From a virus, in the IMG/VR virus record IMGVR_UViG_3300022752_003244, positions 1-64,000 of that record: 64,000 bases of DNA. The stretch is one strand, 5' to 3'. Numbering within the stretch: the first letter of the stretch is position 1; every line of letters begins with the position of its first letter. The notes under the pieces are model-generated. The model saw only the letters and a program-made list of their open reading frames with translations, had not been told where the DNA came from and did not search any database. Both the position numbers and the translations under genes were made by a program. This document shows positions 8,592 through 18,376 of this stretch, one piece after another.

Positions 8592-8890
8592 TATAGTTGA
8601 AAATTAGGATACCCGTTTGATGAGTTATATTTGTTAATTCTTATTTCTGAGACTCTCTCCGAGATATCTTCCCTTGTTCCAACTTGATTATTGTAGACAT
8701 CCAAAAAAACCCCGGTTCCTCTACCTTTTGAGTCACCATCCGCTAATGCGTTTGGGTTTGTTGCAGAATATTCATCACCGGTTTGAACGTATTCATTTTT
8801 TGGTAATAGTCTCGCCCTTTCCCTATCTGCAATTGCTGTTAATTGATTTGGAACGTCTTGACTTAAATCAGTTGCTAATTCGTTTGCCAT
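8591..8890 (-). CDS. Hypothetical 99-aa protein
   Basis: No family is recognised. The sequence is polar, with no Cys, no membrane segment and many Asn/Asp/Gly residues, and ends in a segment rich in Asn, Ser, Gly and Tyr. The middle (KGRGTGVFLDVYNNQVGT) may form beta structure. It is embedded in the minus operon, coupled to the WYL-like gene by a one-base overlap (TAATG) and 4 bases downstream of the 154-residue gene, so it is very likely expressed with them. A small virion component is one possibility. Confidence 0.65.
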   Translation of the reverse strand: MANELATDLSQDVPNQLTAIADRERARLLPKNEYVQTGDEYSATNPNALADGDSKGRGTGVFLDVYNNQVGTREDISERVSEIRINKYNSSNGYPNFQL

Positions 8891-8894
8891 TTTT

Positions 8895-9359
8895 TTAAAT
8901 TTTAGATATTAATTCGTTTATTCTTTTTAAACTTTCTGTGACCGCCGCATTATATTTGTCTACGGTTCTTGAATGTTCTTTTGAAGGTCTAACATCAATA
9001 CCATCTTTACTATGTGTTTTGATGTGTTGATTTTGCATTCCCGTCTCGGATTTATTTTTTGCGGTCATCGCGATTCCTTGTCTTAATCTTCGTAATTCAT
9101 TATTAACCCAAGTTTTCATTTCAATACCACCATTTAATATAAATTCCGGTGTTGTTTGTTTTCCTTTATAATTATCGAAAAAGTTCTTTATTCTTTTTAA
9201 TTGTTTATAAGTTATTGTTTTTTTACCCTGTAATTCTTGATTTCTCTTATAACCTTCTGTAGTTTTATCGGCATCCTTAACCTTCAAGAAGCATACTCTC
9301 ATATGTTCTCTTTTGTCATCCGGGAAAATAACTTTTTCGTCGTAAATTTTATTATTCAC
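8895..9359 (-). CDS. Hypothetical basic 154-aa protein
   Basis: A highly charged, Lys/Arg-rich, mostly helical protein. Residues 49-70 (TYKQLKRIKNFFDNYKGKQ) and 80-100 (MKTWVNNELRRLRQGIAM) look like amphipathic helices, and the C-terminus is another helix (NAAVTESLKRINELISKI). I cannot name a family. The basic character would fit nucleic-acid or scaffold contacts. Its start overlaps the 3' end of the 282-residue gene by 8 bases, consistent with translational coupling in one operon. Confidence 0.65.
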   Translation of the reverse strand: MNNKIYDEKVIFPDDKREHMRVCFLKVKDADKTTEGYKRNQELQGKKTITYKQLKRIKNFFDNYKGKQTTPEFILNGGIEMKTWVNNELRRLRQGIAMTAKNKSETGMQNQHIKTHSKDGIDVRPSKEHSRTVDKYNAAVTESLKRINELISKI

Positions 9360-10200
9360 TTTTTAACATTTTAATTAATTCACCCACAGAAATACCATCT
9401 TTTTCCGCTTGTTTTTTTAATGTATTAATATTTTTTTTAACTATATTTGAAGCCTTCTTTGGTTCTTTATCACTTATATCAGAGTCCTTACTTTTTTTAT
9501 TAACCAAAATATCTTCTAAAACTTTAATCATTTTTTGTTTTTGGATTTCGGACAATGTTGCTCTGGTGATAAAATTTGGGTCTTTTACTTTTTTTATTTT
9601 CCCACGTTTTGTTATAACTTTTTTATACTTATATTTTGATTTCTCATCTTTTTTTCCTGATGGGTCTTTTCCTTGTTGTTTTGTTCTTTTTTTTGCCTCA
9701 TCAGGCTCCATCTCTAAATTTTTAACAAAAAACTTAAACGTTTCTTTACCATCCAAATCTTTTGTTTCCTCATACCCAAACGCATCCGACATATCAGTTT
9801 CATCAATCTCAGATTCACGAAAATATGTTCTGTAACCTCTTCTTAGTGGGTCATTTGTTATAGTTGCAGCGGCAACCGTTTGGTCCATTGTCTTTTTTGG
9901 ATGTAATCTTGGGTCTAAAATGGGTGTTTTTAAATTACCAATTGCCCCATCAAGGTTTACAAGTTCTTCCAATTCGTCTTTAACTTCTTTTTGGGCTGGC
10001 GGTTTTTTTGACTTTAACAAATTTTTTAAAAATTTCTTAACATCTTGTTCTTTTTCTCTAACAAAACTAACAACATCATCTTTTTGTCTCGCTTCATTTA
10101 AAGTATTAGCAATAGAAAAATAAAGGTAATATTTATTATTAGTTTCTTTTAGGAAAAAATAATATGGTGCTGAAAAAAATTCTTTATTCTTATCAATCAT
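9352..10200 (-). CDS. Hypothetical Lys-rich protein, first gene of minus operon
   Basis: A 282-residue protein, strongly basic from residue 150 onward with long Lys/Asp/Ser runs (for example near 170-200 and 230-255), suggesting disorder. The first 60 residues (YYFFLKET...YYLYFSIANTL) look globular and aromatic-rich. The C-terminus ends in a helix-turn pattern (KKQAEKDGISVGELIKMLKSE) that resembles short DNA- or protein-binding tails, but is not a recognisable HTH. It follows the TATTTAT promoter in the divergent region at 10201-10252. Function unknown. Confidence 0.65.
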   Translation of the reverse strand: MIDKNKEFFSAPYYFFLKETNNKYYLYFSIANTLNEARQKDDVVSFVREKEQDVKKFLKNLLKSKKPPAQKEVKDELEELVNLDGAIGNLKTPILDPRLHPKKTMDQTVAAATITNDPLRRGYRTYFRESEIDETDMSDAFGYEETKDLDGKETFKFFVKNLEMEPDEAKKRTKQQGKDPSGKKDEKSKYKYKKVITKRGKIKKVKDPNFITRATLSEIQKQKMIKVLEDILVNKKSKDSDISDKEPKKASNIVKKNINTLKKQAEKDGISVGELIKMLKSE

Positions 10201-10216
10201 TTTTTTTTCTTTTTAT

Positions 10217-10223
10217 ATAAATA
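10217..10223 (-). promoter_or_regulatory. TATTTAT promoter motif for minus operon
   Basis: On the minus strand the sequence reads GAGTATTTATATAAAAAG, with TATTTAT ending 16 bases before the ATG at 10200. It forms the left half of a perfect 9-bp inverted repeat (ATAAATACT at 10217-10225, AGTATTTAT at 10235-10243), so the two divergent promoters face each other head to head. Confidence 0.55.
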
Positions 10224-10236
10224 CTCCATAAAAAAG

Positions 10237-10243
10237 TATTTAT
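10237..10243 (+). promoter_or_regulatory. TATTTAT promoter motif for fibre operon
   Basis: AGTATTTATCTATAA, with the core ending 9 bases before the ATG at 10253. It is the right arm of the divergent inverted repeat with 10217-10225 and controls the start of the plus-strand fibre operon. Confidence 0.6.
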
Positions 10244-10252
10244 CTATAACTT

Positions 10253-13200
10253 ATGGCATATCAAAATATAAATCAGTATAATTTTAAAAAAATATATTTA
10301 AAACCATACGAATCGGTTACGGATATTTCCTTGGCGTCTGATGAGCGAGATTATGATAATGAAGTTATCTATTCTCCATTTTTGATTGCGGAAAATGATG
10401 GTAATAGAATGCCGATTAAGTTTGATTTTAATGATGACTCAACTTACATATGTATAAATTGTGGTGATTTTAGTGTCGATACAATTTTATCACAGAATTA
10501 TTGGAATCCAAAAAATATAAATTTTGCAACTTGTACCGGAATAACTGAAATATGTGATGTCGGTTTAACGGGTATTGATAATGGATTGGTTAAAAACTTT
10601 AGTGGAGAAACAATAGAAATTAATTCTGGTTTATATAGTTCTTATTACGACATTTATAGTCGATATAAATACGATAGGAGGTTTAAAATGCACCCGATTA
10701 CAGGGTTTACAACACCAATCAATAGAATATATAATGACGATTCATATAATTTTTCTTACGACTCAAATAATGATGGTGACTCAGTAGGAACTTATCTAAC
10801 ATTAAGTGGTGGATTTTATCAAGGTTTTTATAAATTACAAGGTTTTGATTACCAAATTTTACCTGAAAGATATAATTGGGGTTGGACGACGGAAATGTTG
10901 TTAAGATATAGATGGACGGGAAATACTGAGGTTGGTTTAAATAAGAGATACCCCGATAATAAAGGAACCTTCTTTTTTATGGGTTCTAGGGCAGAAAATA
11001 AATTTTATCATTTTTCAAATAAACCACCTGTTTTAAATTTTAACGGTACGTGGAGTTTATACGTTCAGGATTTTGAACCCCCTGATGGTGGAAATATTTC
11101 ATCTTGTTATTTAACAATTTGTCAAGCGGGGGTTTGTGAAATTTTTAATTCAAACGAAACAAATATATCAATTCCCGATATTGGGATTGCAAGTGTATAT
11201 CCAATAACATTTGATGTAACAGGGGTAACAAGTATAGATTCAATTTCACTAACATTAGTTGATTATTACCACTCATTTCCCGGTGATGTTGGGATGATGT
11301 TGGTCGCACCAAATAACTTACATACAATTATTATAGGTGAAAAGGGGTCACAAAACCCCCAATATAACCCACAAACCGTTACTTTATCGAGTGACTCGAC
11401 TGAATTATGGGACGGTTGGTCTGGTGGAACATACATAAATGACCCATATGCGTATTACGACATGCCATTTGATTCTCCTGCACCGTATCAATTTACAGAA
11501 GGGCAATCAACAAGAAACTTAACCGCATATACTAATGCAAGTTTTTTTGATATTACAAACGATTTAAATTGTTTAAAAACCTGTGCTTGTTCCAATAGTG
11601 CGGTAACGAGCTCTGATTGTTTATTTGTTTACCCCCAATCATCAACAACAACCTCAAATTGTTCTTGTAATTGTTCGTGTAGTTGTAGTGTAACCATAAC
11701 CGGTGATACCGAAACTAACCCATTACTTGATTCCGCATCAAATGCTCTTTCAATAAGATTGAGTGGTGATACGGGAAATCCTAGATTGTGTGTAAAGACA
11801 TATAGAATAACGGGCGGATGTGAGACAACGGGTAGTTGTGAAACAACTGGAATTACATATACTACGGGAACTTCGTTAACGGAGTGGTGTTCGACAAGGG
11901 GAATATTTGATGAATGCATAGATACAGAATATATTAATGTGGAACATTGGGTTCAAATAGATGCGGTTTTTATTCGAGATACTTATTTGGACGATTGTGA
12001 TTTAAAATATAAGGGTGGTCTTGCGTTAATAGAAAAAGAGGTATATAGAGATTCACTTAATGGAAATAGTGTTGCGTTAATCTCACCTCCGGGTACTCAT
12101 GAGGAGAATTATGAATATGAGAAAGTTGAGGTGGTTAACATGAATGAGTATTGGATTGGTGAATCCAACTATAGAAAGGGGAAGTTAAAATTATATGTTA
12201 ACGGAAAATTATTTTTTGTTGTTGATAATTTTGAAGAAATTATTCCAAGACCATTGGCGGTCGATAAGGAAAAACAAATTGGAGTGCCGTTTAATATATC
12301 AATTGGTGGAGGTACCCAAGGATTGCACGATAATTTAATACCTACGGGTTGTACTATTGGAGATACTTTACAACAAGACCCAGAGTTATTACCGACAATT
12401 ATATTGGAGGAAACTGAATATTCTGGTTTGGAAACAAACATATTTTTGGAGGAATATTTTGGTGGTAGTTTAATTGGAGATATAAGCGCGTTTAGATTTT
12501 ATGCGGAACCATTAAATGCTGCACAAATAAAACATAACTTTAAATTATTAAAGACAAGATATAATTTATTAAACCCTGACTGCCCTAGTTGTGTATTACC
12601 TCCACCACCTCCACCTCCAACACCAACAACAACACCAACAAACACTCCTACACCTACAATGACACCAACTAACACTACAACACCTACAAATACCCCAACA
12701 ATCACCCCTACTCAATCTATAACACCAACTAATACACCTACAAATACTACAACACCAACCAATACTACAACACCTGGATTAACCCCATCAAATACTCCAA
12801 CACAATCTATAACACCAACTAATACACCAACACCAACTAATACAACAACACCTACCAATACTACTACACCTACCAATACTACTACACCAACTAATACAAC
12901 AACACCAACTAATACAACAACACCAACACAATCTATAACACCAACACAATCTATAACACCAACTAATACACCAACACCAACTAATACAACAACACCAACT
13001 AATACACCAACATTAACACCAACATCCCCAACAATATACAGGGCATACTTATTTGTGGAACCTCAAACTGGAAGCACAAGTATCGGACAATGGATGTATG
13101 ACGGAGGTTCGAATTTCTATGGATTTACAAATGACAGTCAACCATCTCAAAATCAAACATTATTTAATTCTGATATGAATAGATATGTTGATTATGTTGG

Positions 13201-13594
13201 TTGGACGAATAATGAATTCCCACTTTTACAACAAGTGGTACCACAAACAAATGGAGGGATGGATAGTTACGGTAATCCTATTATTGCATACAATTTCACA
13301 ACGACTGAGGTTTCTGCAGGTACTGTGACAGGACTTGCGTGGTATACTTGGATTATACCTACAATATTAACAAATAATTTGAAACAATATGAAATAGATT
13401 TTAACTCAAATGGTAACCCTAATTTATTAACACCGGTAAGAACAGAATCAACAATTTACACATATACATTTAATTACACCGGTTCAACAATACCAAACAC
13501 AACTTACAGGGTTTACACAACATATCCAAATGGATTATTTGAATTGAATAATAATCAAAATATTTATTTCAGAGGTAATTCTTTAATACCGTAA
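10253..13594 (+). CDS. Large virion surface protein with Thr/Pro repeat
   Basis: A 1113-residue protein, probably part of the adsorption apparatus. Residues 1-290 are Tyr/Asp-rich beta structure. Residues around 293-440 resemble the beta-sandwich P domain of proprotein convertases and surface proteins (FDVTGVTSIDSISLTLVDY, then FPGDVGMMLVAPN). A Cys-rich patch (CNCSCSCSV) lies near 471. Residues 640-760 look LamG-like (LKLYVNGKLFFVVDN, FNISIGGGTQG). Then comes a Thr-Pro-Asn repeat (788-925) and a C-terminal domain (930-1113) of aromatic beta strands. The repeat works as a stiff spacer between the virion-proximal body and a distal head. It is the first gene of the fibre operon and lies 11 bases before the tail fibre gene. 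No enzyme motif is seen. Confidence 0.8.
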   Translation: MAYQNINQYNFKKIYLKPYESVTDISLASDERDYDNEVIYSPFLIAENDGNRMPIKFDFNDDSTYICINCGDFSVDTILSQNYWNPKNINFATCTGITEICDVGLTGIDNGLVKNFSGETIEINSGLYSSYYDIYSRYKYDRRFKMHPITGFTTPINRIYNDDSYNFSYDSNNDGDSVGTYLTLSGGFYQGFYKLQGFDYQILPERYNWGWTTEMLLRYRWTGNTEVGLNKRYPDNKGTFFFMGSRAENKFYHFSNKPPVLNFNGTWSLYVQDFEPPDGGNISSCYLTICQAGVCEIFNSNETNISIPDIGIASVYPITFDVTGVTSIDSISLTLVDYYHSFPGDVGMMLVAPNNLHTIIIGEKGSQNPQYNPQTVTLSSDSTELWDGWSGGTYINDPYAYYDMPFDSPAPYQFTEGQSTRNLTAYTNASFFDITNDLNCLKTCACSNSAVTSSDCLFVYPQSSTTTSNCSCNCSCSCSVTITGDTETNPLLDSASNALSIRLSGDTGNPRLCVKTYRITGGCETTGSCETTGITYTTGTSLTEWCSTRGIFDECIDTEYINVEHWVQIDAVFIRDTYLDDCDLKYKGGLALIEKEVYRDSLNGNSVALISPPGTHEENYEYEKVEVVNMNEYWIGESNYRKGKLKLYVNGKLFFVVDNFEEIIPRPLAVDKEKQIGVPFNISIGGGTQGLHDNLIPTGCTIGDTLQQDPELLPTIILEETEYSGLETNIFLEEYFGGSLIGDISAFRFYAEPLNAAQIKHNFKLLKTRYNLLNPDCPSCVLPPPPPPPTPTTTPTNTPTPTMTPTNTTTPTNTPTITPTQSITPTNTPTNTTTPTNTTTPGLTPSNTPTQSITPTNTPTPTNTTTPTNTTTPTNTTTPTNTTTPTNTTTPTQSITPTQSITPTNTPTPTNTTTPTNTPTLTPTSPTIYRAYLFVEPQTGSTSIGQWMYDGGSNFYGFTNDSQPSQNQTLFNSDMNRYVDYVGWTNNEFPLLQQVVPQTNGGMDSYGNPIIAYNFTTTEVSAGTVTGLAWYTWIIPTILTNNLKQYEIDFNSNGNPNLLTPVRTESTIYTYTFNYTGSTIPNTTYRVYTTYPNGLFELNNNQNIYFRGNSLIP
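12617..13026 (+). repeat. Tandem Thr-Pro-Thr-Asn coding repeat
   Basis: About 410 bases of imperfect tandem repeats built from units such as ACACCAACTAATACAACA, encoding T-P-T-N-T-T-T-P and T-P-T-Q-S-I variants. Several units are identical over more than 15 bases (around 12820-13000), so slippage or recombination could change the length in frame. Confidence 0.9.
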
Positions 13595-13605
13595 AATTTA
13601 ACTAA

Positions 13606-16600
13606 ATGTCTAATTTATTTTATAAAAACCCATTAACTCCCGTTCAAGTATCCTCGACGTACACCGTTGGTAGAAATAAACCATTTGGAACAAATTTTAG
13701 TGTTCTTGGTATTGGCGGATACATGGAAGTATTTAATTTATCTAATTTGGCATTTACCATCCCGGCGGGACAAACAGGGAATATTGAAATAAGTGCCAAC
13801 ACAATTCCAATACATTTTAAAAAAGGAACAGGTAGTGCTTTTTCATTTGACGTGTTAACTCTTAATTCAGATAACATTTCTTCAGGTAGAAGAAGATTAG
13901 GTATGTTGGTTTATGTATACGAAACAAATAAAATATACCAATATACAATTGAGAATTATGATGCTTTGTGGTCTGCAGCAACCGGAGCAACCGGACCTGG
14001 TGGTAGTACAGTAGTAATCTCTGATTTTGGAACAACCGTTAAGAATAACACAATTGCCGGACAAAATTTTATAAACTCTTGGACTGCATCAACTATTGAA
14101 GGTGTAGACGGATATACCAATTTAAATGCGACTTGGAGGGAATTAAAAACCGGGGGAGGTAGTGGAGGAACGGACACGTATGTTACAGGTTTTACACTAT
14201 CATCCAATACATTAACATTAACCCAAAATAGGTCAGACCAATACTCGGCATTTACCATTAGTTTATCGGCATATACCGGTAGTTCATCTACATTGGGAGC
14301 GTTCCTACCATTAAGTGGTGGTACGGTGACCGGAAATACAATATTCCAAAGTGGATTAACGGCGAATACATTAAATGTTACAGGAAATACTTTATTGTCG
14401 GGTTTAACCGCAACAACAATATCCGCAACAACCTATTATAATTTACCTGTTACCGCAGATACATTTATCACAGGTTTTACATTAAGTTCAAATACAATAA
14501 CGTTATCACAAAATAGGTTAGACCAATATTCATCATTCACTATTAGTTTATCCGCATATACAGGCTCATCATCTACATTAGGGGCGTACTTACCATTAAG
14601 TGGTGGTACGGTAACGGGTAATACTATATTTAATTCAGGATTAACTGCAAACACATTAAACGTAACCGGAAATACTTTATTATCAGGTTTAACTGCGGTA
14701 ACCATATCCGCAACAACGTATCAAAATTTACCTGTAACTGCAGATACATTTGTTACCGGTTTTACATTAACCGCAAATACAATAACATTAAGTCAAAACA
14801 GAACTGATGGATATTCATCATTCACTATTAGTTTATCTGCATATACCGGAAATACATCTGTTAGTGGAAATTACTTACCGTTAAGTGGGGGTACTGTAAC
14901 GGGAGATACCATATTTCAATCAGGATTAACCGCAAACACTTTAAATGTTACAGGAAATACTTTATTATCGGGATTAACCGCAACTACAATATCCTCAACA
15001 ACATTTATGGGTAGGTACGCCCATTTTGGTACAGGTACCCCATCACCATATTTAAGAGGTATTCATAATGTTGAAATAACTGCTTCGGGTTCTACCATAC
15101 CTCTTGTATTAATTGGTGGTGCTGGTGGGACTGAAATTTGGATTGACGATACACCAACAAAGGCCATATGGTTTGGAGCATCGACACCTGGCTCAACATC
15201 AGACGGTAATATTCATTTTTCAACATATATTTCAGGACAAAGTTGGCAAGATAGAATTGTTGTTGATAATGCCACAGGTAATGTGGGTGTGAATGTATCT
15301 AATCCAACAAATAAATTACACGTATCCGCAAGTTCAAACCCACTTAGATTAGTTGGGTTAACCGCAGGTACTGCAGACACAAACTTATTGAGTGTTGATG
15401 GAAATGGTGTTGTTCACACTTATCCGTTGTCAGGATTAACTGGTAATACGTCTACATCAGGAGCATATCTACCGTTAAGTGGAGGTACGGTAACGGGAAA
15501 TACAATATTTCAAAGTGGTTTAACCGCAAATACATTAAATGTAACAGGAAATACTTTATTATCAGGTTTAACCGCAACAACAATATCTGCAACCACTTAT
15601 TATAATTTACCAGTTACCGCAGATACATTTGTCACCGGATTCACATTATCATCCAATACAATAACCCTAACTCAAAACAGAACTGACTCTTATTCTTCAT
15701 TTACAATTAGTTTATCGGCATATACAGGTTCATCATCTACATCGGGTGCATACCTCCCATTAAGTGGGGGAACTGTAACGGGTGGCACAATATTCCAAAG
15801 TGGTGTAACCGCAAATACAATATCGGCAACAACATATCAAAACTTGCCGACAGATATCAGAGTTACTGGTGGTACATATACAAACGGAACAATAACATTT
15901 ACAAATAATACAGGCGGTACATTCAATGTAACAGGACTATCAACAGGTGGTGGTGGTGGTCAAGTATTTTACTTAAATTTGTCTCAATCAAAAGGTTCAA
16001 ATAGATATTTAAGTACAACCGCAAGTACAGCATCTCAACAAACATCGGGTGTTACCATAGCATCAAATGCAACATCATCAATCGCATCATTCCAATCAGA
16101 CCAATTGGGTCTCACTTTGATTCCTGGTGGTATATGGTCATTTTATCTTCATTCATATAAAGAAAATTCAAACGCATCTTTTGATATATTTGTTGAGGTT
16201 TATAAAATAACAAGTGGGAGTTCTCAAACATTATTATTTCAAACTGACCCAGCCGCAGTTACAACCAATTCCCCAAATCCATCAATGCAATTAACTGATG
16301 GTTATTATAGTGGAACAACATTAGATGTAACAGATAGTATTATAGCAACCGTGAGGGCAACTAATACAGGTAATCAATCTCACGTAATAACCCTTGTAAC
16401 TGAAGGAACACAATATTATTCATACGGTATTTCAACTTTACCAACACAACAAGGATTAACTTGTGATACGTTAAGTGGGTGTTCAATAATTCAAACAATT
16501 CAAACAAATATAAGTAATAAATTTGATAAGAGTGGAGGAACAGTTAGTGGTGCAACTAGTTTTACTAACGGATTAACAGCTAACACGATAAGTGCCACAA

Positions 16601-18375
16601 CATATCAAAACATACCATCACAAAGTGGGACGGGAATATCTGCATTTGCATACAATGGTTCAACAGGTATTTTAACAATAACCAAAAATGATACAACAAC
16701 TTTAACCGCAGGAACATTTACATATTTTAGCGCATCAAGTCAATCAGGTAATGTATTAACATTAACAAAGAATGGTGCAACAACTTCAACATACACACCA
16801 AACGCAGCAACAGGTGGAACATACTCAAATGGTGTTATTACATTAGCGGGTTCGGGTACATTAAGTACAATAACAGGACTTGGTGGTTCAGGTGGTGGAG
16901 GACAAGTTTATTTCTTAAACTTATCTAATACACAGACACCATATCAAGAATTTAGTCCGGTGGCAACAACCGCCACACAACAAACAACGGGAACAAGTAT
17001 AAGTAGCGGTATTACATCAACACTCGCATCTTTCTTATCACCAGTTGGTTACCCAAGTGTTAACTTATTACCAGCAGGTATATGGAGTTTTTATTTACAT
17101 ACATATAAAACAAATGTTGGTGATAGTTTTACAACATACGCTCAAGTATATAAGAGAACATCAGGTGTAACTGGAACTGAAACATTATTATTCTCAACCG
17201 ACCCAGCAACTGTTGATGGTGTTAATCCAACACCAAGAATGGCGTTAACAGATGTTTATTATAGTGGTACAAGTTTAGATTTAACTGATAGAATATTGGT
17301 TGTAATCAAAGGAACAAATAATGGAACATCAACAAGTACATTAACATTAGTTACCGAAGGTTCATTATATTATTCATATGCAACGACAACATTTGGTGGA
17401 GGAACACCAATTTATACAACGGGTGGAACTTATAATAACTCCACAGGTATTTTAACATTTACAAGAACGGACGGAAATACGTATACCGCAGGAACATTTA
17501 GTTATTTAACTGCAACAACATTATCTTCAGCAAACGTATTGAGTCAAACTTTAAATGGTGGAAGTTCAACAACAGTAGGAACAATAAATGCTGTAACGGG
17601 TGGTACATATTCGTCAGGAACAATAACATTAAGTGGAACAGGTTCAGTTAACGGAAATACAATAACAGGATTAAATACGGGTACCGTAACGTCAATTACT
17701 TCAGGTACTGGTATGAGCTTTAGTAATATTACAACGTCAGGTTCAGTATCTATTGATACAACGAAAGTACCTTACTATAGTGGAGGTTTTTCAACGGGAT
17801 TTGCAAAATATAATGGCTCATCTTGGGTGTTTGATAATAGTACTTATTTAACAAATGCCGTTACAGCAACAACATTATCCGCAGCAAACGTATTGAGTGT
17901 TACATCAAGTAATGGAAGTCCTACTACCACAACAATAAATGCGGTAACAGGAGGTACGTATTCTAATGGTACAATTACGTTAAGCGGTACGGGTTCTGTT
18001 AATGGAACACAGATTACCGGATTAAGTACGGGTAGTACAGGAGGTGCGGGAATTACTTGGAATAACTCAACAACGGCCACTACCGCAACAACAAATAACG
18101 GATATGTTGGAACCGCAACAACACTAACAACAATAACATTACCAACAGGTGCAACATTTGGTTCTGTAATTGAAGTTGTAGGTACAGGTACAGGTTTATG
18201 GAGAATATCACAAAATGCGAATCAATCAATAAAATTTGGTGTGGCAACAACGGCAACAGGTGTGGGTGGGTATCTATCCGCAACATCACAATATGATTGT
18301 GTTAAACTCTTATGTACGAGTGCAGACACAACATTTGTTGTTACATCTGCAATAGGAAATATATTTTACATATAA
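13606..18375 (+). CDS. Long modular tail fibre protein
   Basis: A 1589-residue Thr/Ser/Gly-rich protein. After an N-terminal attachment-like domain (1-190) it has repeated modules of about 90-95 residues with the phrase LPLSGGTVTG at about residues 235, 329, 424, 622 and 717, the LSGGTVTG element common in phage fibre shafts. A GNVGVNVSNPTNKLHV segment (near 560-580) is typical of distal fibre regions. A beta-sandwich domain of about 150 residues is duplicated (784-945 and 1098-1262; both contain IWSFYLH and LVTEG...YYSY). The C-terminus is a compact beta domain. The fibre binds the host surface and lies directly before three adhesin-like genes, 1 base from the first. No S74 chaperone domain is seen. 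Confidence 0.9.
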   Translation: MSNLFYKNPLTPVQVSSTYTVGRNKPFGTNFSVLGIGGYMEVFNLSNLAFTIPAGQTGNIEISANTIPIHFKKGTGSAFSFDVLTLNSDNISSGRRRLGMLVYVYETNKIYQYTIENYDALWSAATGATGPGGSTVVISDFGTTVKNNTIAGQNFINSWTASTIEGVDGYTNLNATWRELKTGGGSGGTDTYVTGFTLSSNTLTLTQNRSDQYSAFTISLSAYTGSSSTLGAFLPLSGGTVTGNTIFQSGLTANTLNVTGNTLLSGLTATTISATTYYNLPVTADTFITGFTLSSNTITLSQNRLDQYSSFTISLSAYTGSSSTLGAYLPLSGGTVTGNTIFNSGLTANTLNVTGNTLLSGLTAVTISATTYQNLPVTADTFVTGFTLTANTITLSQNRTDGYSSFTISLSAYTGNTSVSGNYLPLSGGTVTGDTIFQSGLTANTLNVTGNTLLSGLTATTISSTTFMGRYAHFGTGTPSPYLRGIHNVEITASGSTIPLVLIGGAGGTEIWIDDTPTKAIWFGASTPGSTSDGNIHFSTYISGQSWQDRIVVDNATGNVGVNVSNPTNKLHVSASSNPLRLVGLTAGTADTNLLSVDGNGVVHTYPLSGLTGNTSTSGAYLPLSGGTVTGNTIFQSGLTANTLNVTGNTLLSGLTATTISATTYYNLPVTADTFVTGFTLSSNTITLTQNRTDSYSSFTISLSAYTGSSSTSGAYLPLSGGTVTGGTIFQSGVTANTISATTYQNLPTDIRVTGGTYTNGTITFTNNTGGTFNVTGLSTGGGGGQVFYLNLSQSKGSNRYLSTTASTASQQTSGVTIASNATSSIASFQSDQLGLTLIPGGIWSFYLHSYKENSNASFDIFVEVYKITSGSSQTLLFQTDPAAVTTNSPNPSMQLTDGYYSGTTLDVTDSIIATVRATNTGNQSHVITLVTEGTQYYSYGISTLPTQQGLTCDTLSGCSIIQTIQTNISNKFDKSGGTVSGATSFTNGLTANTISATTYQNIPSQSGTGISAFAYNGSTGILTITKNDTTTLTAGTFTYFSASSQSGNVLTLTKNGATTSTYTPNAATGGTYSNGVITLAGSGTLSTITGLGGSGGGGQVYFLNLSNTQTPYQEFSPVATTATQQTTGTSISSGITSTLASFLSPVGYPSVNLLPAGIWSFYLHTYKTNVGDSFTTYAQVYKRTSGVTGTETLLFSTDPATVDGVNPTPRMALTDVYYSGTSLDLTDRILVVIKGTNNGTSTSTLTLVTEGSLYYSYATTTFGGGTPIYTTGGTYNNSTGILTFTRTDGNTYTAGTFSYLTATTLSSANVLSQTLNGGSSTTVGTINAVTGGTYSSGTITLSGTGSVNGNTITGLNTGTVTSITSGTGMSFSNITTSGSVSIDTTKVPYYSGGFSTGFAKYNGSSWVFDNSTYLTNAVTATTLSAANVLSVTSSNGSPTTTTINAVTGGTYSNGTITLSGTGSVNGTQITGLSTGSTGGAGITWNNSTTATTATTNNGYVGTATTLTTITLPTGATFGSVIEVVGTGTGLWRISQNANQSIKFGVATTATGVGGYLSATSQYDCVKLLCTSADTTFVVTSAIGNIFYI
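14308..15800 (+). repeat. Tail fibre shaft repeats
   Basis: Five imperfect copies of a unit of about 285 bases, recognisable by the segment encoding LPLSGGTVTG near 14308, 14590, 14878, 15472 and 15757 and the following TANTLNVTGNTLLSGLTA block. Codon-level divergence between copies shows they are not very recent, but they are similar enough for homologous recombination. Confidence 0.85.
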
Positions 18376-18376
18376 T

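Noticed and set aside
12617-13026. Regular repeats that might be a CRISPR array
   Set aside because: Units are short, contiguous, all in frame with a gene and without spacers; no cas gene is present.
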